Assembly (NCBI GenBank): GCA_963556195.1
Contig: OY744551.1
Span: 10,435,201 to 10,499,200, forward strand
From: Sepiola atlantica
Lineage: Eukaryota > Mollusca > Cephalopoda > Sepiida > Sepiolidae
Direction of reading: 5' to 3'
Length of the DNA stretch: 64,000 bases
The position numbers and the translations under genes are program-made. The notes beneath the pieces are model-generated. The model searched no databases, was not told the DNA's origin, and saw only the letters and a list, made by a program, of their open reading frames with translations. Shown piece by piece: positions 25,001 to 40,015 of the stretch. Position 1 is the first letter of the stretch. The number at the start of each line of letters is the position of its first letter.

Positions 25001-28000
25001 TGCAGAGAAGAAGAATGGTGTGGCCAATCAAATTACAGATACGTTTCTGCACTTATCAACAACCCTCTAAAGGGGCCATATTTACCAGCCAAATATGACC
25101 ACAGTAATGCATGGTCTGATAGTAGATTTGTAGCAATAGAGAATAGCGTCAGGTGTGAGAAAGTCTTTAGAGCGATAGAGAGAACCGACTTTATGAGAAG
25201 CAGAAAGAGCAATGGATCTAATGTATGAACTCCAAGAAAGATTTGATGAGAGAAAGACCAAGAAGTTTCAGAGTCCATTTCTCTTCAAAAGCAGAGCTAT
25301 TCATGAGAATCCCAGGAAGAAAAGGGACACGCCTACGATTGAAAGACACGAGCTGAGTTTTAACAGGATTAAACGAAACAAGCCACAACTGCACCCAGGT
25401 CAACTTCTAGATCAGCTGCATATTTCAACTGATCCGAGGGAGATGGGCAAGAAGCAACACCAGAATAGAGAGTGGTATCATCCCTCGTCACACGAATATA
25501 CCAAATCTAAGTTCATTTGAGCCCGTAGAAAATGGGCAGTAACAATTTCATCTGAAACAAGCCGCGCGTGCGTGGTCTCCCTCTGTATGTGATTCAATGT
25601 GGCGAGTGTAAAATGCAATAAATTAAGGCATTTTTGACCCCCTGGGGGCACGAACCAGAATTTTTCTGAGGTCAAGGATGCTCATTTTATATCCAGAACA
25701 ATTGCCTCTACATTTTGGCCAAGTTTCAGAGAAATTGAATGGATGGATCAAACGTTATGGGACAAAAAATGTCATTTTTTGCCATTTCGGGACCTTTTGA
25801 CCCCATGGGGGAGGGGCTAACCAGATTTTTTTTCAAAAATCGGAGAATGTCACTTTCTAACCTGACCAAAGTTACAACTTCATGCAAAATTTCAGAGAAA
25901 TTCAATGGATGGTTGCGGAGAAAAATCTGGACGGACGGACGGAAATGCCTCAAAACATAGGTCCCCCGATTTTATAAATCGGGGGACCAAAAATACATGG
26001 AAAAAAAAAGAGAGTAAAAAAAATATCCTCTCAACATGGGATGTGCTTGCCTCACCACACGGACATCTACCATAAGATCAAAAAGATCCATTTGTTTGTA
26101 TGAAACATGAAGGGAGGTAATTTAGTATATATTCAAGTAAGCACTTGATCGCGTAATCATGACAACTGATTGTCAAGTGAATTTAATCATAAAACTTATG
26201 GGTAACTTCGGAAGCAATGAAAAATGTATTTCGTCATTTTTTTACGTAACTCTGAGTGTATGACCTTTCAGGTCACAGTTCGTCGTCTGATACACAACAT
26301 ATTTTCTTGTTTTCCTCTGAAGAAATAAAAGTTTGGTTTGTCTTTGTTATTTTCAGAGGAGAAGCCCGAATTTGTGAGGGCGCCAGAAGCAATCATGAAA
26401 TCTTCTGAGGGACAAAATACGAATTTGAGTTGCCAAACGGTTGGGCAACCCAAACCACAGGTCATATGGTACAAAGATGATAAACAAATCACAGGTGGTC
26501 GTTATCGTACACTGAGCAATGGGGATTTACATATAAAGGTAAGTAATCCCTTTTTTTATACATCCATTGGTCTGTTACACTTCATTTGAAATATCATTTT
26601 ATTTGGTCTGTTACACTTCCTTTTGAAATATCATTTTATTTGGTGTGTTAGACTTCCATTTGAAATATCATTTTATTTGGTCTGTTACACTTCCATTCGA
26701 AATATCATTTTATTTGGTCTGTAAGATTTCCATTTGAAATATCATTTTATTTGGTCTGTAAGACTTCCGTTTGAAATATCATTTTATTTGGTCTGTTACA
26801 CTTCATTTGAAATATCATTTTATTTGGTCTGTTAGACTTCCTTTTGAAATATCATTTTATTTGGTCTGTTAGACTTTCATTTGAAATATCATTTATTTGG
26901 TCTGTTAGACTTCCGTTTGAAATATTTTATTTGGTCTGTTACACTTCCTTTTGAAGTATCATTTTATTTGGTCTGTTACACTTCATTTGAAATATCATTT
27001 TATTTAATCTGTTACACTTCATTTGAAATATCATTTTATTTGGTCTGTTACACTTCATTTGAAATATCATTTTATTTGGTCTGTTAGACTTCCTTTTGAA
27101 ATATCATTTTATTTAATCTGTTACACTTCATTTGAAATATCATTTTATTTGGTCTGTTACACTTCATTTGAAATATCATTTTAGTTGGTCTGTTAGACTT
27201 CCTTTTGAAATATCATTTTATTTGGTCTGTTACACTTCATTTGAAATATCATTTTATTTAATCTGTTACACTTCATTTGAAATATCATTTTATTTGGTCT
27301 GTTACACTTCATTTGAAATATCATTTTATTTGGTCTGTTAGACTTCCTTTTGAAATATCATTTTATTTAATCTGTTACACTTCATTTGAAATATCATTTT
27401 ATTTGGTCTGTTACACTTCATTTGAAATATCATTTTATTTGGTCTGTTAGACTTCCTTTTGAAATATCATTTTATTTAATCTGTTACACTTCATTTGAAA
27501 TATCATTTTATTTGGTCTGTTAGACTTCCTTTTGAAATATCATTTTATTTGGTTTGTTAGACTTCCATTTGAAATATCATTTTATTTGGTCTGTAAGACT
27601 TCCGTTTGAAATATTTTATTTGGTCTGTTAGACTTCCTTTTGAAATATCATTTTATTTAATCTGTTACACTTCATTTGAAATATCATTTTATTTGGTCTG
27701 TTAGACTTCCTTTTGAAATATCATTTTATTTAATCTGTTACACTTCATTTGAAATATCATTTTATTTGGTCTGTTACACTTCCTTTTGAAATATCATTTT
27801 ATTTGGTTTGTTAGACTTCCATTTGAAATATGATTTTATTTGGTCTGTTAGACTTCAGTTTGAAATATCATTTTATTTGGTCTGTTAGACTTCAGTTTGA
27901 AATATCATTTTATTTAGTCTGTCATGCTCAAGCTTGACATCTAGTTTTTGTGGTCTGTCAGGGCTGTGTTTTAAATATCAATGTGAGGTTCTTAAAAAAT

Positions 28001-31000
28001 GAAGTTTTCAGAACAAAAACAAACAATTGTGCAATTTAAGTCATTTATTGAAGAAGATAATAATTCCAGAAGTGTTCGAAAATGTGATGCAATTATTTGT
28101 TTGCCGTTTGCAAAAATGTGTGGCAAGTAGGGGACATTCGGCTGAATGACATTCGCGTTTTAATATGTATGTTTCATTGTGTATAAGTTTTGTCATTATC
28201 AGAAATACAGTTGTACCATTATGGGGCTGTTGTTGATCCCCGCGGTGTTTTCTCTTCGATCTTTGTGGTTTGTCCATGTTGTTGACGAGTTTCAGTGTTG
28301 ATGTGGCAGCCAAGGCTTTTGTATTCTCTTTATTCATTATCCCATTTATGTAACTTGATCAGAGTGTGATAAAAATCTTCTTGATCATAAAAATGAAATT
28401 TAGGAAAGGGCAATTATAACTATTTGTGTATTTGTTGCAAAGTGGTTTCCTTTTGAATTGTTCCTGCCACAAATTCGTGTCTGTCTGAAGACTAGATATT
28501 CTAAACAAACTTTTATTTATTTATAAACAAAGGAAAAAAAAAAAATGCAGTTTAAATCCTAAGGATACTAACTTTACGTGTCTTTGAAGCATGTCGTCAT
28601 ACGACAGTTTCTCCACTTTTTTACGCAGTCCTTTGCATTATTGTTGTACTCTGCAAGATCTTTCAAGCTGCACCGGTTGGGCAGTAGAGGGCAGACAAGG
28701 CAATGTTGCATGGTATGGTCCTCCTCGCAACATTTACAGATGATTGGGTCAGTTTTTGTAGTCTCATCTCCTCATAGCAACTTTTGATCGCCCCATTTCT
28801 GTTCTCATGTGGTTTAGTGTTTTCCACTGGAGCCAAGGTGCCTCTGAACCTGGAGGGAGTTTCTCAGAAGAGGGGATTCCCATGTCAGTAGGGGGGGGGG
28901 GCATTATCTAGTTGTCTGGTTCACAGCTGTAGTCTGGTCTTTTTCCTGAGATATTGTTAGGGGTTCGACATGGCTGAGGAAGCTTCTTCTTGACGTCAGT
29001 TGTTTGACCGTTGGTTCCCGTCCATGAAGGAGATGCCGTTCGTCACTGATAGCCTTTGTGATCTCTACTCAGCTGGCAATTTCTCGTCTCACATCGGAAC
29101 TAACTAAATCCGCATATTGCAGCTGTCGACTAACAACTGGATAATTTAGAAATACAAAAGGGGACCTAACTATATTAGTAGTCAAGCATAAACCAGAGCT
29201 CGTAGTTTAAATCGTGAAATAGAAAAGGAGATCAGTAACTGTTTTGAAGATTAAATATACTAGTAAAATACCCGTCCGAGGACAGGTATAAGAAATAAAT
29301 ATAGCATTAGTTTTAAATTGGATTAATAATTATGGTTGGGACTGGGCAGAGTTTGAGTATTTAGGAGGATTGCTTAACAAGAATTTGTTTACATTGGACT
29401 TGAAAATTACCATGTTGCATTCAGCTGTGAAGCAGCCCTGTGGTATTGTGTTCAACAGATGGGAAGTTTTTGGAAAGAAACTTTGCTCATGGAAGTTCCG
29501 TTTAATTTTGGATACACAGATGAAGAAAGGAAAATTATTTTCAGTGGTTGTAGCTAGACGAGTTCTATGGTACGGTTTCCGTGGCACATATTATGATGCA
29601 CGGACACCAATCCTTTTAAAAATGTATTGCTTAATATAACTCAAAATTTGATGTAGAGCAATTCTTTTTTTTTCTGTTAAATTTTTGTATCTTTCTTATT
29701 TTGAAGTGTTTTTTTTTTTTGCGGGGGGGGGGGGGGGGGGTCGCGAGTTTGGTCTGGTGGGGTACCCAGCTTACCTAAATGGTAAAGTTTACAAAAGAAA
29801 TGATGTGCCCATGTTACTCACCATGTTTGTAGCAGCCATCATGCGGGTCCACGTGTGTCGTTCATCGGGGATTGAACCCAGATCGTTCCAGATACAAGAT
29901 AGAATCTTATTTCTGTGCGAGGACAAGAGTCCACTTATGCAAATGAGCATTGTTTTGCAGGGGTGAATTCTCATTAAAATAAAAATAGAAACTTTCCTTT
30001 CGCGAGTGTGACGATAAAATTACAATACGCCAAGTGTTTAACAAGAAAAGGAGAAAGAAATTAAATTGGCATTTTGTGTCGGGTCACCCGATTGACGAAA
30101 GTCGATTTGTTTTTTTGGTAGAGTTGACGCCGTCATGTTTTGGAGAATTGTTGATACAATTCGGGAGTCGGACTTTTGATTCGTTTTTTTTTTTTGTGTG
30201 TGCACATTTTTTTTTTTTTTAACTTTCTATTTCTACAAGCTATTTTCGGCATTTTTCTGTTCTGTTTTGTGACATAATTGTGGATGCAAAGTCCGACTAA
30301 AAACTCTTTCTTGAGTTTGACGGATCAACGTCTGTGGGGGACGGGATTGAGAAAATGGAGTGAACCTGTCACTTGTGTAGAGTCAAACCTTATTAAGTTG
30401 ATCATTCGCTTGCGACTAATCAGAGGCACTCTGGATGTCTACAAGCAGCTAAGCAAAAATGGTAAGAGCAATGTTGAGTTGACGAAGACTGTCAGCACCG
30501 CTCTGCTCCTCAGACAAGATGTAAATGAGGTGCAACCAGAGTTTATGTTAACCAAATGCCTTGCTCAGCGCTTCTGCATTCAGGTTGCTCCTGTAGCATA
30601 GTAAGTACAAGGTTATGCCGTACCTGTATTCGCTAAGGCAAATGTCCTGGTGACGCAGAAAGATATTTGGACTTCGACTTACTGCTCGGATATGACACTA
30701 TTAAAGCACTGGGTGGTGTTCTCATTACACCAGCCGGGACTGTGAAATTCCCTAAGGACCCGGTGTGTGCCGCACTTTGTATGGATTGGCCAAAGTAGAG
30801 TTTGACCAACGCCAAAAGATCTGGACTGTGTCGTGGAAATGGAAATGGATGAATTATAGAAGCTACGGAATGGCATCACAGAGTACCCCGTAGCCAGGAA
30901 CGTTAGGGCTGCATATGAACAAGTGCTTGATGCCTGGATAAAAGATGGCTGGTTGATCCCGTACCCCAACCAAGAGCTTGGACCTCCAAAAGGTCTTATT

Positions 31001-34000
31001 CTTTTTAATGGCAGTGGTACAACATAGCAAGTCAAAAGTGCGACCAGTCATAGACTATCTTGAGCTCAATCGAAACTTACATGGCTGATGTATGTGCGAG
31101 CAAGTTAAAGGAGCGGCGCCGAAAAAGAATCGAATATCTCAGTACTCGATCTGCGGAAAGCCTATCTGCAGGTGTCGGTCGACAAAGCTTTATGGCCGTT
31201 CTAGACAGTGGTATTTCGCAGCAAGAGATACTGTCTAACCAGGCTAGGTTTTGGGATGAAGGTGGTGCCACAGACCATGAAGATCATCGTCAGTGCTGTG
31301 TTATCCCAGGAGGAAACCGTCGAAATGGAAACGAGGAAATGTGATCTACGACATCCTAAAGTTCTCACAAGACAGACTATTTTTTGCTTGTGCAGAAAAC
31401 TTGTGTGTTGCTGGCTTCGCATGGCAGTGGATATAATAAAGCGCAGGGTGAATGCGGTAGCTAAAGGATGGGACGATCAAACAAGTGATACCGTTCTCGC
31501 TCGAATGATTGCAGAAAGTGTTGGAAGAGCAACACATGAGGACTCGGCCTGAAGAAATGAACGTATGGGTCGACACCAGTTTGCTAGTGTTGGGAGTCCT
31601 GTTGGAGAAAGATGGAGCAGTGTTGAAGGTTGCCTGTTGGTTGTTTCAGCCTGTGAACAACGCCCAGCACATCAACCTGGCTGAGTTAGATGCTGTGATG
31701 AAAGGTATTAACTTAGCACTACAGCGGCAAGCAAAGAAGTTGCACCTGCATATTGACTCCCTGGGTGTCCAACACGCTGACCGGGAAAGCAATAATACGC
31801 ACCAAAGCAGAGAACGAGATGCTGATAAGACAAAGGTTAAAGAGTCTTGTTTCCGAGTACGACCTGGTAGTCAGTGTAACGTTGGTCCCGTCATACTGTA
31901 ATCTAACCGAGCAACTGACACAAGTGCCTCGTAAATGGTGCAATGCCATAAAGGTGAGTGCCAAGCCCGTTAGTCCAACATGTGTTGCAACAGTGAGTCA
32001 GCAGCTGATAGAAGACATCCACAGGAAGAGCACCTATCCAGGCATCATGAGACGTGTAGACCTAACAATGGACAAATCAGCGGTCAAATAAGTTATCAAG
32101 CAATGTGAGATGTGTCAGTCAATTGACCCAGCACCAGCGCAGTGGCAAAAAGGACGACTGGAAGAAAATGACACATGGCAAAGGGTTAGAATGGATATCA
32201 CCCATTATAATATCAACCACTTTCTTACTTTAATCGACTGGACCCACCCGTTTTGCGGTTTGGCGACCAATTGCATGCCAAGACTCGGCAAGCGTAATTC
32301 AACAACTATTGTCCGTCTTTTACGAAAGGGGCGAACCACATGAGACTTTGGCCGATAACGACCCAGCATTTTACAGTCAGCAAGTCAGACAGTTTTTGTG
32401 TGAATGGGGAGTTCAACTGCGGTTGCGATGTGCATACATACAATCAGGCAATGGCATCACAGAAAGACGCCACTGCAGCATAAAGACGATTGCTGCCAGG
32501 AAGAAGTGCTCCGTTGGGGAAGCAACATACTAGTACAATGTTACGCCGAAGAATGGTGTGTCCCTGGCAACCGAACCTGCGAATGCCATCTACTTGTACC
32601 AGGTTCGGGTAAAGGGAATCAATTTTGTGCAGTCACTTAACGCCAAGAAGATAGACGGACCATATAATGTAGGAGATCATGTTTGGGTTAAACCATCAGA
32701 CTGTCGATGTACCACAAAATTTAAACAGGAGCCAGTGAATTTCCGGCCTGTTTTATCTGGTTGTTATCTGCCCATCATATTTCCACCTTTTTTAATTCCT
32801 ATAACATCGTATTTTACTGGTTTAAATGAAATAAAATGACATTTAAAGTCGACTACACTAAATTTTTTTTTAAAGATCTGTGCATTGTCTTAATTAATAT
32901 CATTTCATTGTAATAATATTTTAGCAATTAATATCATTTCATTGTAATAATATTTTAGCAATTAATATCATTTCATTGTAATAATATTTTAGCAATTAAT
33001 ATCATTTCATTGTAATAATATTTTAGCAATTAATATCATTTCATTGTCATAATATTTTAGCAATTAATATCATTTCATTGTAATAATATTTTAGCAATTA
33101 ATATCATTTCATTGTAATAATATTTTAGCCATTAATATCATTTCATTGTAATAATATTTTAGCCATTAATATCATTTCATTGTAATAATATTTTAGCCAT
33201 TAATATCATTTCATTGTAATAATATTTTAGCAATTAATATCATTTCATTGTAATAATATTTTAGCAATTAATATCATTTCATTGTAATAATATTTTAGCA
33301 ATTAATATCATTTCATTGTAATAATATTTTAGCAATTAATATCATTTCATTGTAATAATATTTTAGCAATTAATATCATTTCATTGTAATAATATTTTAG
33401 CAATTAATATCATTTCATTTTTTTCTTCTGTATTTGCTAAAATTAAACAGTTTCAATTATTGGGAAAGTAATCAGGGGTTTTTTTTTGGGGGGGGGGTTT
33501 AAATTTTTTTTTTTTTTGTGCTATTTTTGGCATAATTATTTTAAATTTCTTTAAAAAAATATTTTTTGATTTCATTTAAAAAAATTTTTTTTTTTTTTCC
33601 TCCTAGAACCTTGTTGTGGCGGATGCAGGGGATTACTCTTGTGTCGCAAAGAATCGGTACGGAGAAGTCTCTGGATCCGGGCGTTTGATTATAAGACGTG
33701 AGTATTGAGTAAATTCTTCCGAAGATTGTTGCCACATCTGGGCTGGTGCATCATCTACTAGTCTCTTCCTCCTTGACAAGGACAAAAAAAGAGTCGCCAA
33801 CCTAATAGGTCCCTCACTGTCAACCAAGCTCCAGTCCCTGTCCCATCGCCGCAATGTAGCATCCTTGTGTTTGTTTTACAAATACTTCAATGGATTATGC
33901 TCCGATGAATTGGCCACTCTGGTGCCCTCTCGACGTAAATTCACTAGACTAACTCGACAATCAACTAAATCTCATTCATTCACTGTGGAGGTCCCCAGAT

Positions 34001-37000
34001 GCCGGAGCGCCTTCTACTCAAATAGCTTCTTTCCTCGTGCTGCTGGCCTCTGGAACTCCCTTCCTGCCCCCTGTTTCCCCGACATTACTGACATGCAGAA
34101 ATTTAAAACTAATCTAAACAGACATCTCGCTGCACAGATCCCAATTTAGGCTGACCCCCCCCCCCCCCATCCCTGTCCCAAACCTTCTCCCCTTTTCTTT
34201 TTTCTCAGTAACCCCTTACATCTACAGTGGCGGCCTGCCTTGTTTGGGGTGAACCATGTTAAAAAAAAAATTTTTTTAATCCTTACTGTTCAACCTACCG
34301 AGGGAGAAAGTGATCATAACTTTTAAATCTTATAAACAATTATCATCCGATCCAGCTGTGGACACATAACCCTAAATTTACCCTAATCCCACTGCGTACA
34401 CATATTTCCTTGAATCTCTGTCATCATTCAAATCATTTGAGGAATTTAAATTTATCTCCTCAGCTCATTGTCATGTCGGTTCCCACAAAAAAATTTCACC
34501 AATGATTCTCTCTGAAGATCTCCAGTAATGTCCTCTGAATCACTCACCATGGCATGTTGTGGCTCAACAAACCTGTAGAATCCTTTGAGGCAGCCAGAGT
34601 CGGGCTTCAGGCTTGCAGATGATAATGCCAGCCTTGTCATCTCCTGCCTCCAGTATATATAAAAATTAATTATATCTTTTTTGTTTCATTTTACTTCAGT
34701 CAAAGTTCTCAAAAATCAAGGTGCCCTTTCCTGGGCTAACACTTCATCTCTATATGAGATACATAGTTATTTGAATGTTCCATTAAAGTTCTCTTTTACC
34801 TGTCAAACGTTGAGTTAGTAAAGAAGTTAAGAATATTAATTTTCCTCTCCCCAATTGATTAGTTTACTATGTTATAGTATATCTCTCTTGGAATCTCTTT
34901 GTCTTACCGGATTCCAGGACAAGAATTCATCTAGTCTGGTGGAGTATCTAGATTAGTGATGTTGCTAGAGGCAAACTACATTAAAGCTAAAATAGATAAA
35001 AGAAAGGAGACTTATTATTTGGCTATTGAATTTACTTTTTGTTTCATTTTACTTCAGTCAAAGTTCTCATAAATCAAGGGTGCCCCTTCCTGAAGCTAAC
35101 ATTTGATCTCTATATGAAATACATAGATATTCGAATATTCAACTAAAGTTCTCTTTTACCTGTCAAATGTTGAGTTAGTAAAGAAGTTAAGAACATTAAT
35201 TTTCCTCTCCCCAATTGACCAGTTAACTATGTTATAGTATATCTTTCTTGTGGTCTATTGGTCGAACCGGATTCCAGGACAAGAATTTGTCCAGTCTGGT
35301 GGAGTATCCAGCTTAGTGCTGTTACTTGAGGTAACATCACTTGGAGAAAGTGCACCATTTCTCGTATAAGCCAGTGCAGTGTGGGTAGCTATACCGAGAG
35401 GAGCTTATTTGTGCTTTGAATACTATGTTATTTTGAATATTTAGTCACGGTTTACTCGTAGGGTGAAGTATCCTTATGTCAGGTTGTCCTGACAAACCCC
35501 TGTACAGAGAGACCGAAGACACTCGAGGATTGTGTCGAGTAGGCATTCAAACTCTCTCTATATATGTGTGTGCGTGTGTTTTTATGACGATTTAACCATT
35601 CTTCATATAGAGTGTACACAAGGATATTATAGGTGTTTACAGCTGTTTCAAAGCAGTGTTTATTTTTTAAGTCATATATATATACATGCACTCGAGATAA
35701 GTGTCTAGTGTATGTGTGTGTGCATATCTAAATGATTAACTGCAAAAATCTGTCTTTTATCACACCTATGTCACCATCAAAACGCCTTACGATTACTTAA
35801 ATCAATAATGCAGCACTAGCGGGACCCGTGTAAATTACACGAAATGATGTTTTCAATACTAATTATCTTGTTCGTACCCTATACATGTAGCATGAGTAGC
35901 ATACAACAATTTTAAATAATGACATATAAAGATCGAAATGTAATTAGATAGATATCAATATGTCCATTGATGTATGTTAGGGACAACCATTGTAATCTGT
36001 TGTAATATGTCAACGTATGAATGAATGAATGAGTAATATGTGTCCAATTTGTATTGTTTCCAAAATTAAGTATTCCAGCAAGGAAAATTATTACAATATG
36101 AGGAGCCTGACCATCTCTGTAAGATGCTGTGCATCTGTTTAGTTTGAAATAGCATTTTCGTTCATGCATCATGCATATCGAATTTAATAGCTTGTACCCA
36201 GTTGTCTGACAAATTGAGATCAGAAGCCAGAGAGTTGGTATATAAGCAGGCTGGGATGCTCCATTATGCTTTTGGTCAACACCGTATGACACATTTGGAG
36301 GTTTAATAAAAGCACAAAATGAGAAAAAATGAGAAAAAAATGAAAAGAAATCTACAAATCTTTCCATGTCAATTTTTATTATTATTATTATTATTATTAC
36401 AATTATTGTTACTAGCGGGACCTGTGTAAATTACACGAAATGATGTTTTTAATACTAATTATCTTGTTCCTAACCTATACATGTTTGAATAAAATATAAG
36501 ATTTGGACTTGTATATTTATTTTTAAAAAATGAACAATACATGTAACAATTTACAAAACTTCTTTATATACAATATTTCTAGTGAAGGTAATATTTCGAC
36601 GACTAAACCTTACTTTGTAAATATTTCGATTCAATTAAATTTGGCTCCAATTCATAAATATTTATTTACTCCTCTCCAGGAGTAGGGCACAAGGCCAGTT
36701 TTATCTTACTCCCACAAGTAAGATGTGACCCAAGGTCGGGTCAGGAAAGTGGGGGTTTGAAAAGCCAGCGATCGAGAAGGTGAGCACTCTGGGCATTAAA
36801 AATTGCTGGGCAGCCCCGTCGGCATTCCCCGGTAGGGGCGCCCCAGGCAGTAAGCAATAAACTTACTCCTCCCCAAAGAGGGGAGGAAAAGTCTGGGAGG
36901 GTGGACCTCCTAGAACAGCACAGGACAGACCCATAGACCCGCGTAAATCAAGCCTCGAAGGCCAAGACAATACCAGTCTATGGAGTGCAGTATCCATCGG

Positions 37001-39966
37001 AACAGATACTACACTTAGATCTTAGCCAAAAGGACAAGTAAATTCATGAGTAGCATACAAAGATTCGGAAGGTCGTTGCTTTTGATGTAAGCATGACACA
37101 CAAAATCACACACGCTATTGTATTAATATGTGTCTTCCTCGTCGTCCCCTCCCTACCTCTCTTCCCTTTTCCCTCGAAATGTAGGAAAAAAATCTTAGAG
37201 GTTGGTTGGGATCGAACTATAAACCAGTCGGGCTGAAATCAAAAATACTACGTCGCTAACCGTTAAATTAGGCGAGCTGAATGTTTTTCAAAATCTAGGT
37301 GCGGCATGCATGCGCAGAGCTTTTACCGGAAGCGTGACACATGAACATCGTATTAATATATAGATAATTTTTTGAAATACATTATAGAGAGCAAAAACCC
37401 AAACACATTTATTTGTATGCCTCATTTACATAATAATTTAAAAAAAAATTTTTTTTTTTATAATAAATTTGTTAGGTGTTATTTATTTGTAATCTTATAT
37501 ATACAACAGTTTTGTCGATATTAACAGAAATTAATACATGTGATTTAATAAAAAGAAAAGATAAATTACCAAAACATTTCTTAAAATATTACATTCATTA
37601 ATTTTCAAGGAAGCTAATTCAAATGAAAACTATTAGTTTTTAAAATTACAATAAATTTTCATTAAAAGTATGTAATATAAAAAAATATACTTACAGCTAG
37701 ATTAATAGCCACCAGATGCTAGTATCAATGGGTTAAAAAATATTCCACAGATTCATTTGATGTGGTGATAGGCTCACTGGATTCTGCAAGATATCTGATT
37801 TAGTCAAACTCTTGATTTTGTATAAGCTAACTGAATCCAGTGTGATTAACATTAAGGATATAGGACTATATAGAGATGATGGTCTATCTATAGTTAGAAA
37901 TGTTACTAATTCCAAAGTTGAAAAAATCAAAAAATTTATACACAAAACCATGAAAAGTTTAGGCCTTAAAGTTAAGATCACAGCAGGAATTAAGATCACA
38001 AAGTTCTTGTAGTGGAGAGCAGGAGGAGCAGCCGACTGCTGTGGACGAAGACACTTGTCTGTGTCGATCAAAAAAGACAACGTTTGGTTTGCTGCTTGTG
38101 CAGAAGGAGAGCTGCCGGAAACGCCCAGTTAGAAAAAATTTAATTTTTGAAAGTAAACGGCAGTGGGCGTTGGCTTATGTTGCACACGGCTCATTAGCAT
38201 AAGTGAGATTTTGCCGATGTAAAGAACAGAACAAACGTGATTTTGGCATATGCATTGGTCGAAAAAACTGAACGATAGAGAAAGGCAAAGTGCCGCATTA
38301 TTTTTTGGATAGACTTTTTATTGTTTGTAAAAAGCATAAGTGACGAAAGAATAATTCCAGGGTCGAATTATTTTTTGGCTAAACGTTTTATTGACTCGTT
38401 CACCATATCTAAAAAAAAATGTTTTACCCAGTATATGTTGATCCTGACTCAAATCATCCCCCTTCTATTAAGGTTTTTTTGTATGTGTCAGGGTGGGCTC
38501 TGTTTTTGTACTTATATGATTCTTATTTGATAGGTTATTTAAATAATATATATTAGTTATTTAATAAAATGGATAGGGTTATTTAAATAATATATATTAG
38601 TTATTTAATAAAATGGTTTGATAAATATCTGTAATATATATATTAGTTATCATTCTAAATTTATTATTAATTTATTATTAAATGTAATTAATATAAATTA
38701 AATAAGTTAAATCCCAGTTAATTGCAATTAATGGATAAATATAATATAATGAAGAGGTGATTTAGTTCATTGTACCTTTGCTGGGTTGTACACAGGTTAA
38801 TTTAAGTAAAGCAAGAAAAGTGATGTCTGAATTTCGATGCTGAAATATCTTTTATGTGAGTGTGTGTTGAACTGTATGTGAGTGTAATTATTGTTGTTGC
38901 TATAGCTGTTTATGTTCTTCTGTAACTTGTATTGATGTAGTGAGCTTATGTGATCAGTCGGTGACGCGTGTGTGTGTGGTTGTACGCTAACATGCTCGAT
39001 AGGTTTAATTTGTAGATATTTGACGTATGTATGTGAGAATTTGAGTGCTGATATATGGGTGTGCTTGTTCACATGTTTCATGACATGTATGTATAAATAT
39101 ATATTTTTTTGTGCATGTGTGTGACTTGCATCAATGTGTGTGTTTTTAGGATAGTATATAGAAAAGAGGGTGCCTGAAGAGGAAAAATATAATTTTGAGC
39201 CCCAGCCCCACCCCCCCACACACACACTGTTATGACTTTAAGGCAGGGGCGGGTAACCTTTTCAGAGTGAGGGCCAGATGAGACTTTTGGAAGGAGATCG
39301 CGGGCCCGAGTGAAAAACGAAATCTCAGAATGACTATATTTTGTTTACATCAATAAATTGTACAAAAATTGCATTGAACACTCTACAAATCTGATATTTT
39401 TTCTCAAGAGACTTCTGTATGTGATGTTATAAAAAGCGCCGACGAAGAGCTATTTTGGAATCATCAAAAATAATGACGGAGGAAGTAGCAAGTTGGTCCA
39501 GCATTCGTTTTGACACACCTCACATAAGTTCTATGTTTCATGCCCTTTCCTCATTCCTCGTTTCCTCTTTGCCTCTCTCTTTCTCTTTTTCTATTTTTAT
39601 CTCAGGCCAAGGATTTGAAATTAATAGTTAAAGAAGAATGAAATATACATGCATCATCACTCGCTGATATTTATACATTTTTATCCCACTGTAAATCTTA
39701 ATTGAAACCTACTTTTATGTCTGTCACAAAATGATATAAGTTTTAGTGAGAGGTCCGCAGGCCGGATTGCAATAATAAAGTCTCCCAGGGTAGTGGGCCG
39801 GAGGTTGCCCGCCCCTGCTTTAAGGAAAGTAATTGTGTTGGCATGTCAGATAGTGGTTGCTGCTGATTAGAAAATTCAACTGTCTGAAGCCTCAATCTCT
39901 GATTTCTGTTTTTTTTTGTTTTTTTTTATGAACTTGTAGTCCGGAAACATGTATTGATTTGTGTGG

Positions 39967-40015
<49 letters not shown>

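Noticed and set aside
24721..25520. Plus-strand open frames of 64 and 102 codons
   Set aside because: Antisense shadows of the minus-strand LINE, whose motifs (SFFPRTAGLWNSLP, SFNPVKTQLVSF) are clear.
26881..27341. Two ~69-codon open frames of FEISFYLVCYTS repeats
   Set aside because: Translation of the 36-37 bp minisatellite.
31060..32840. Several short separate genes on the plus strand
   Set aside because: They are successive frame-shifted pieces of one decayed Ty3/gypsy-like pol.
36000..36367. 151-codon minus-strand open frame (35912-36367)
   Set aside because: Low-complexity F/H/Y/T composition, no domain, no splice or start context.
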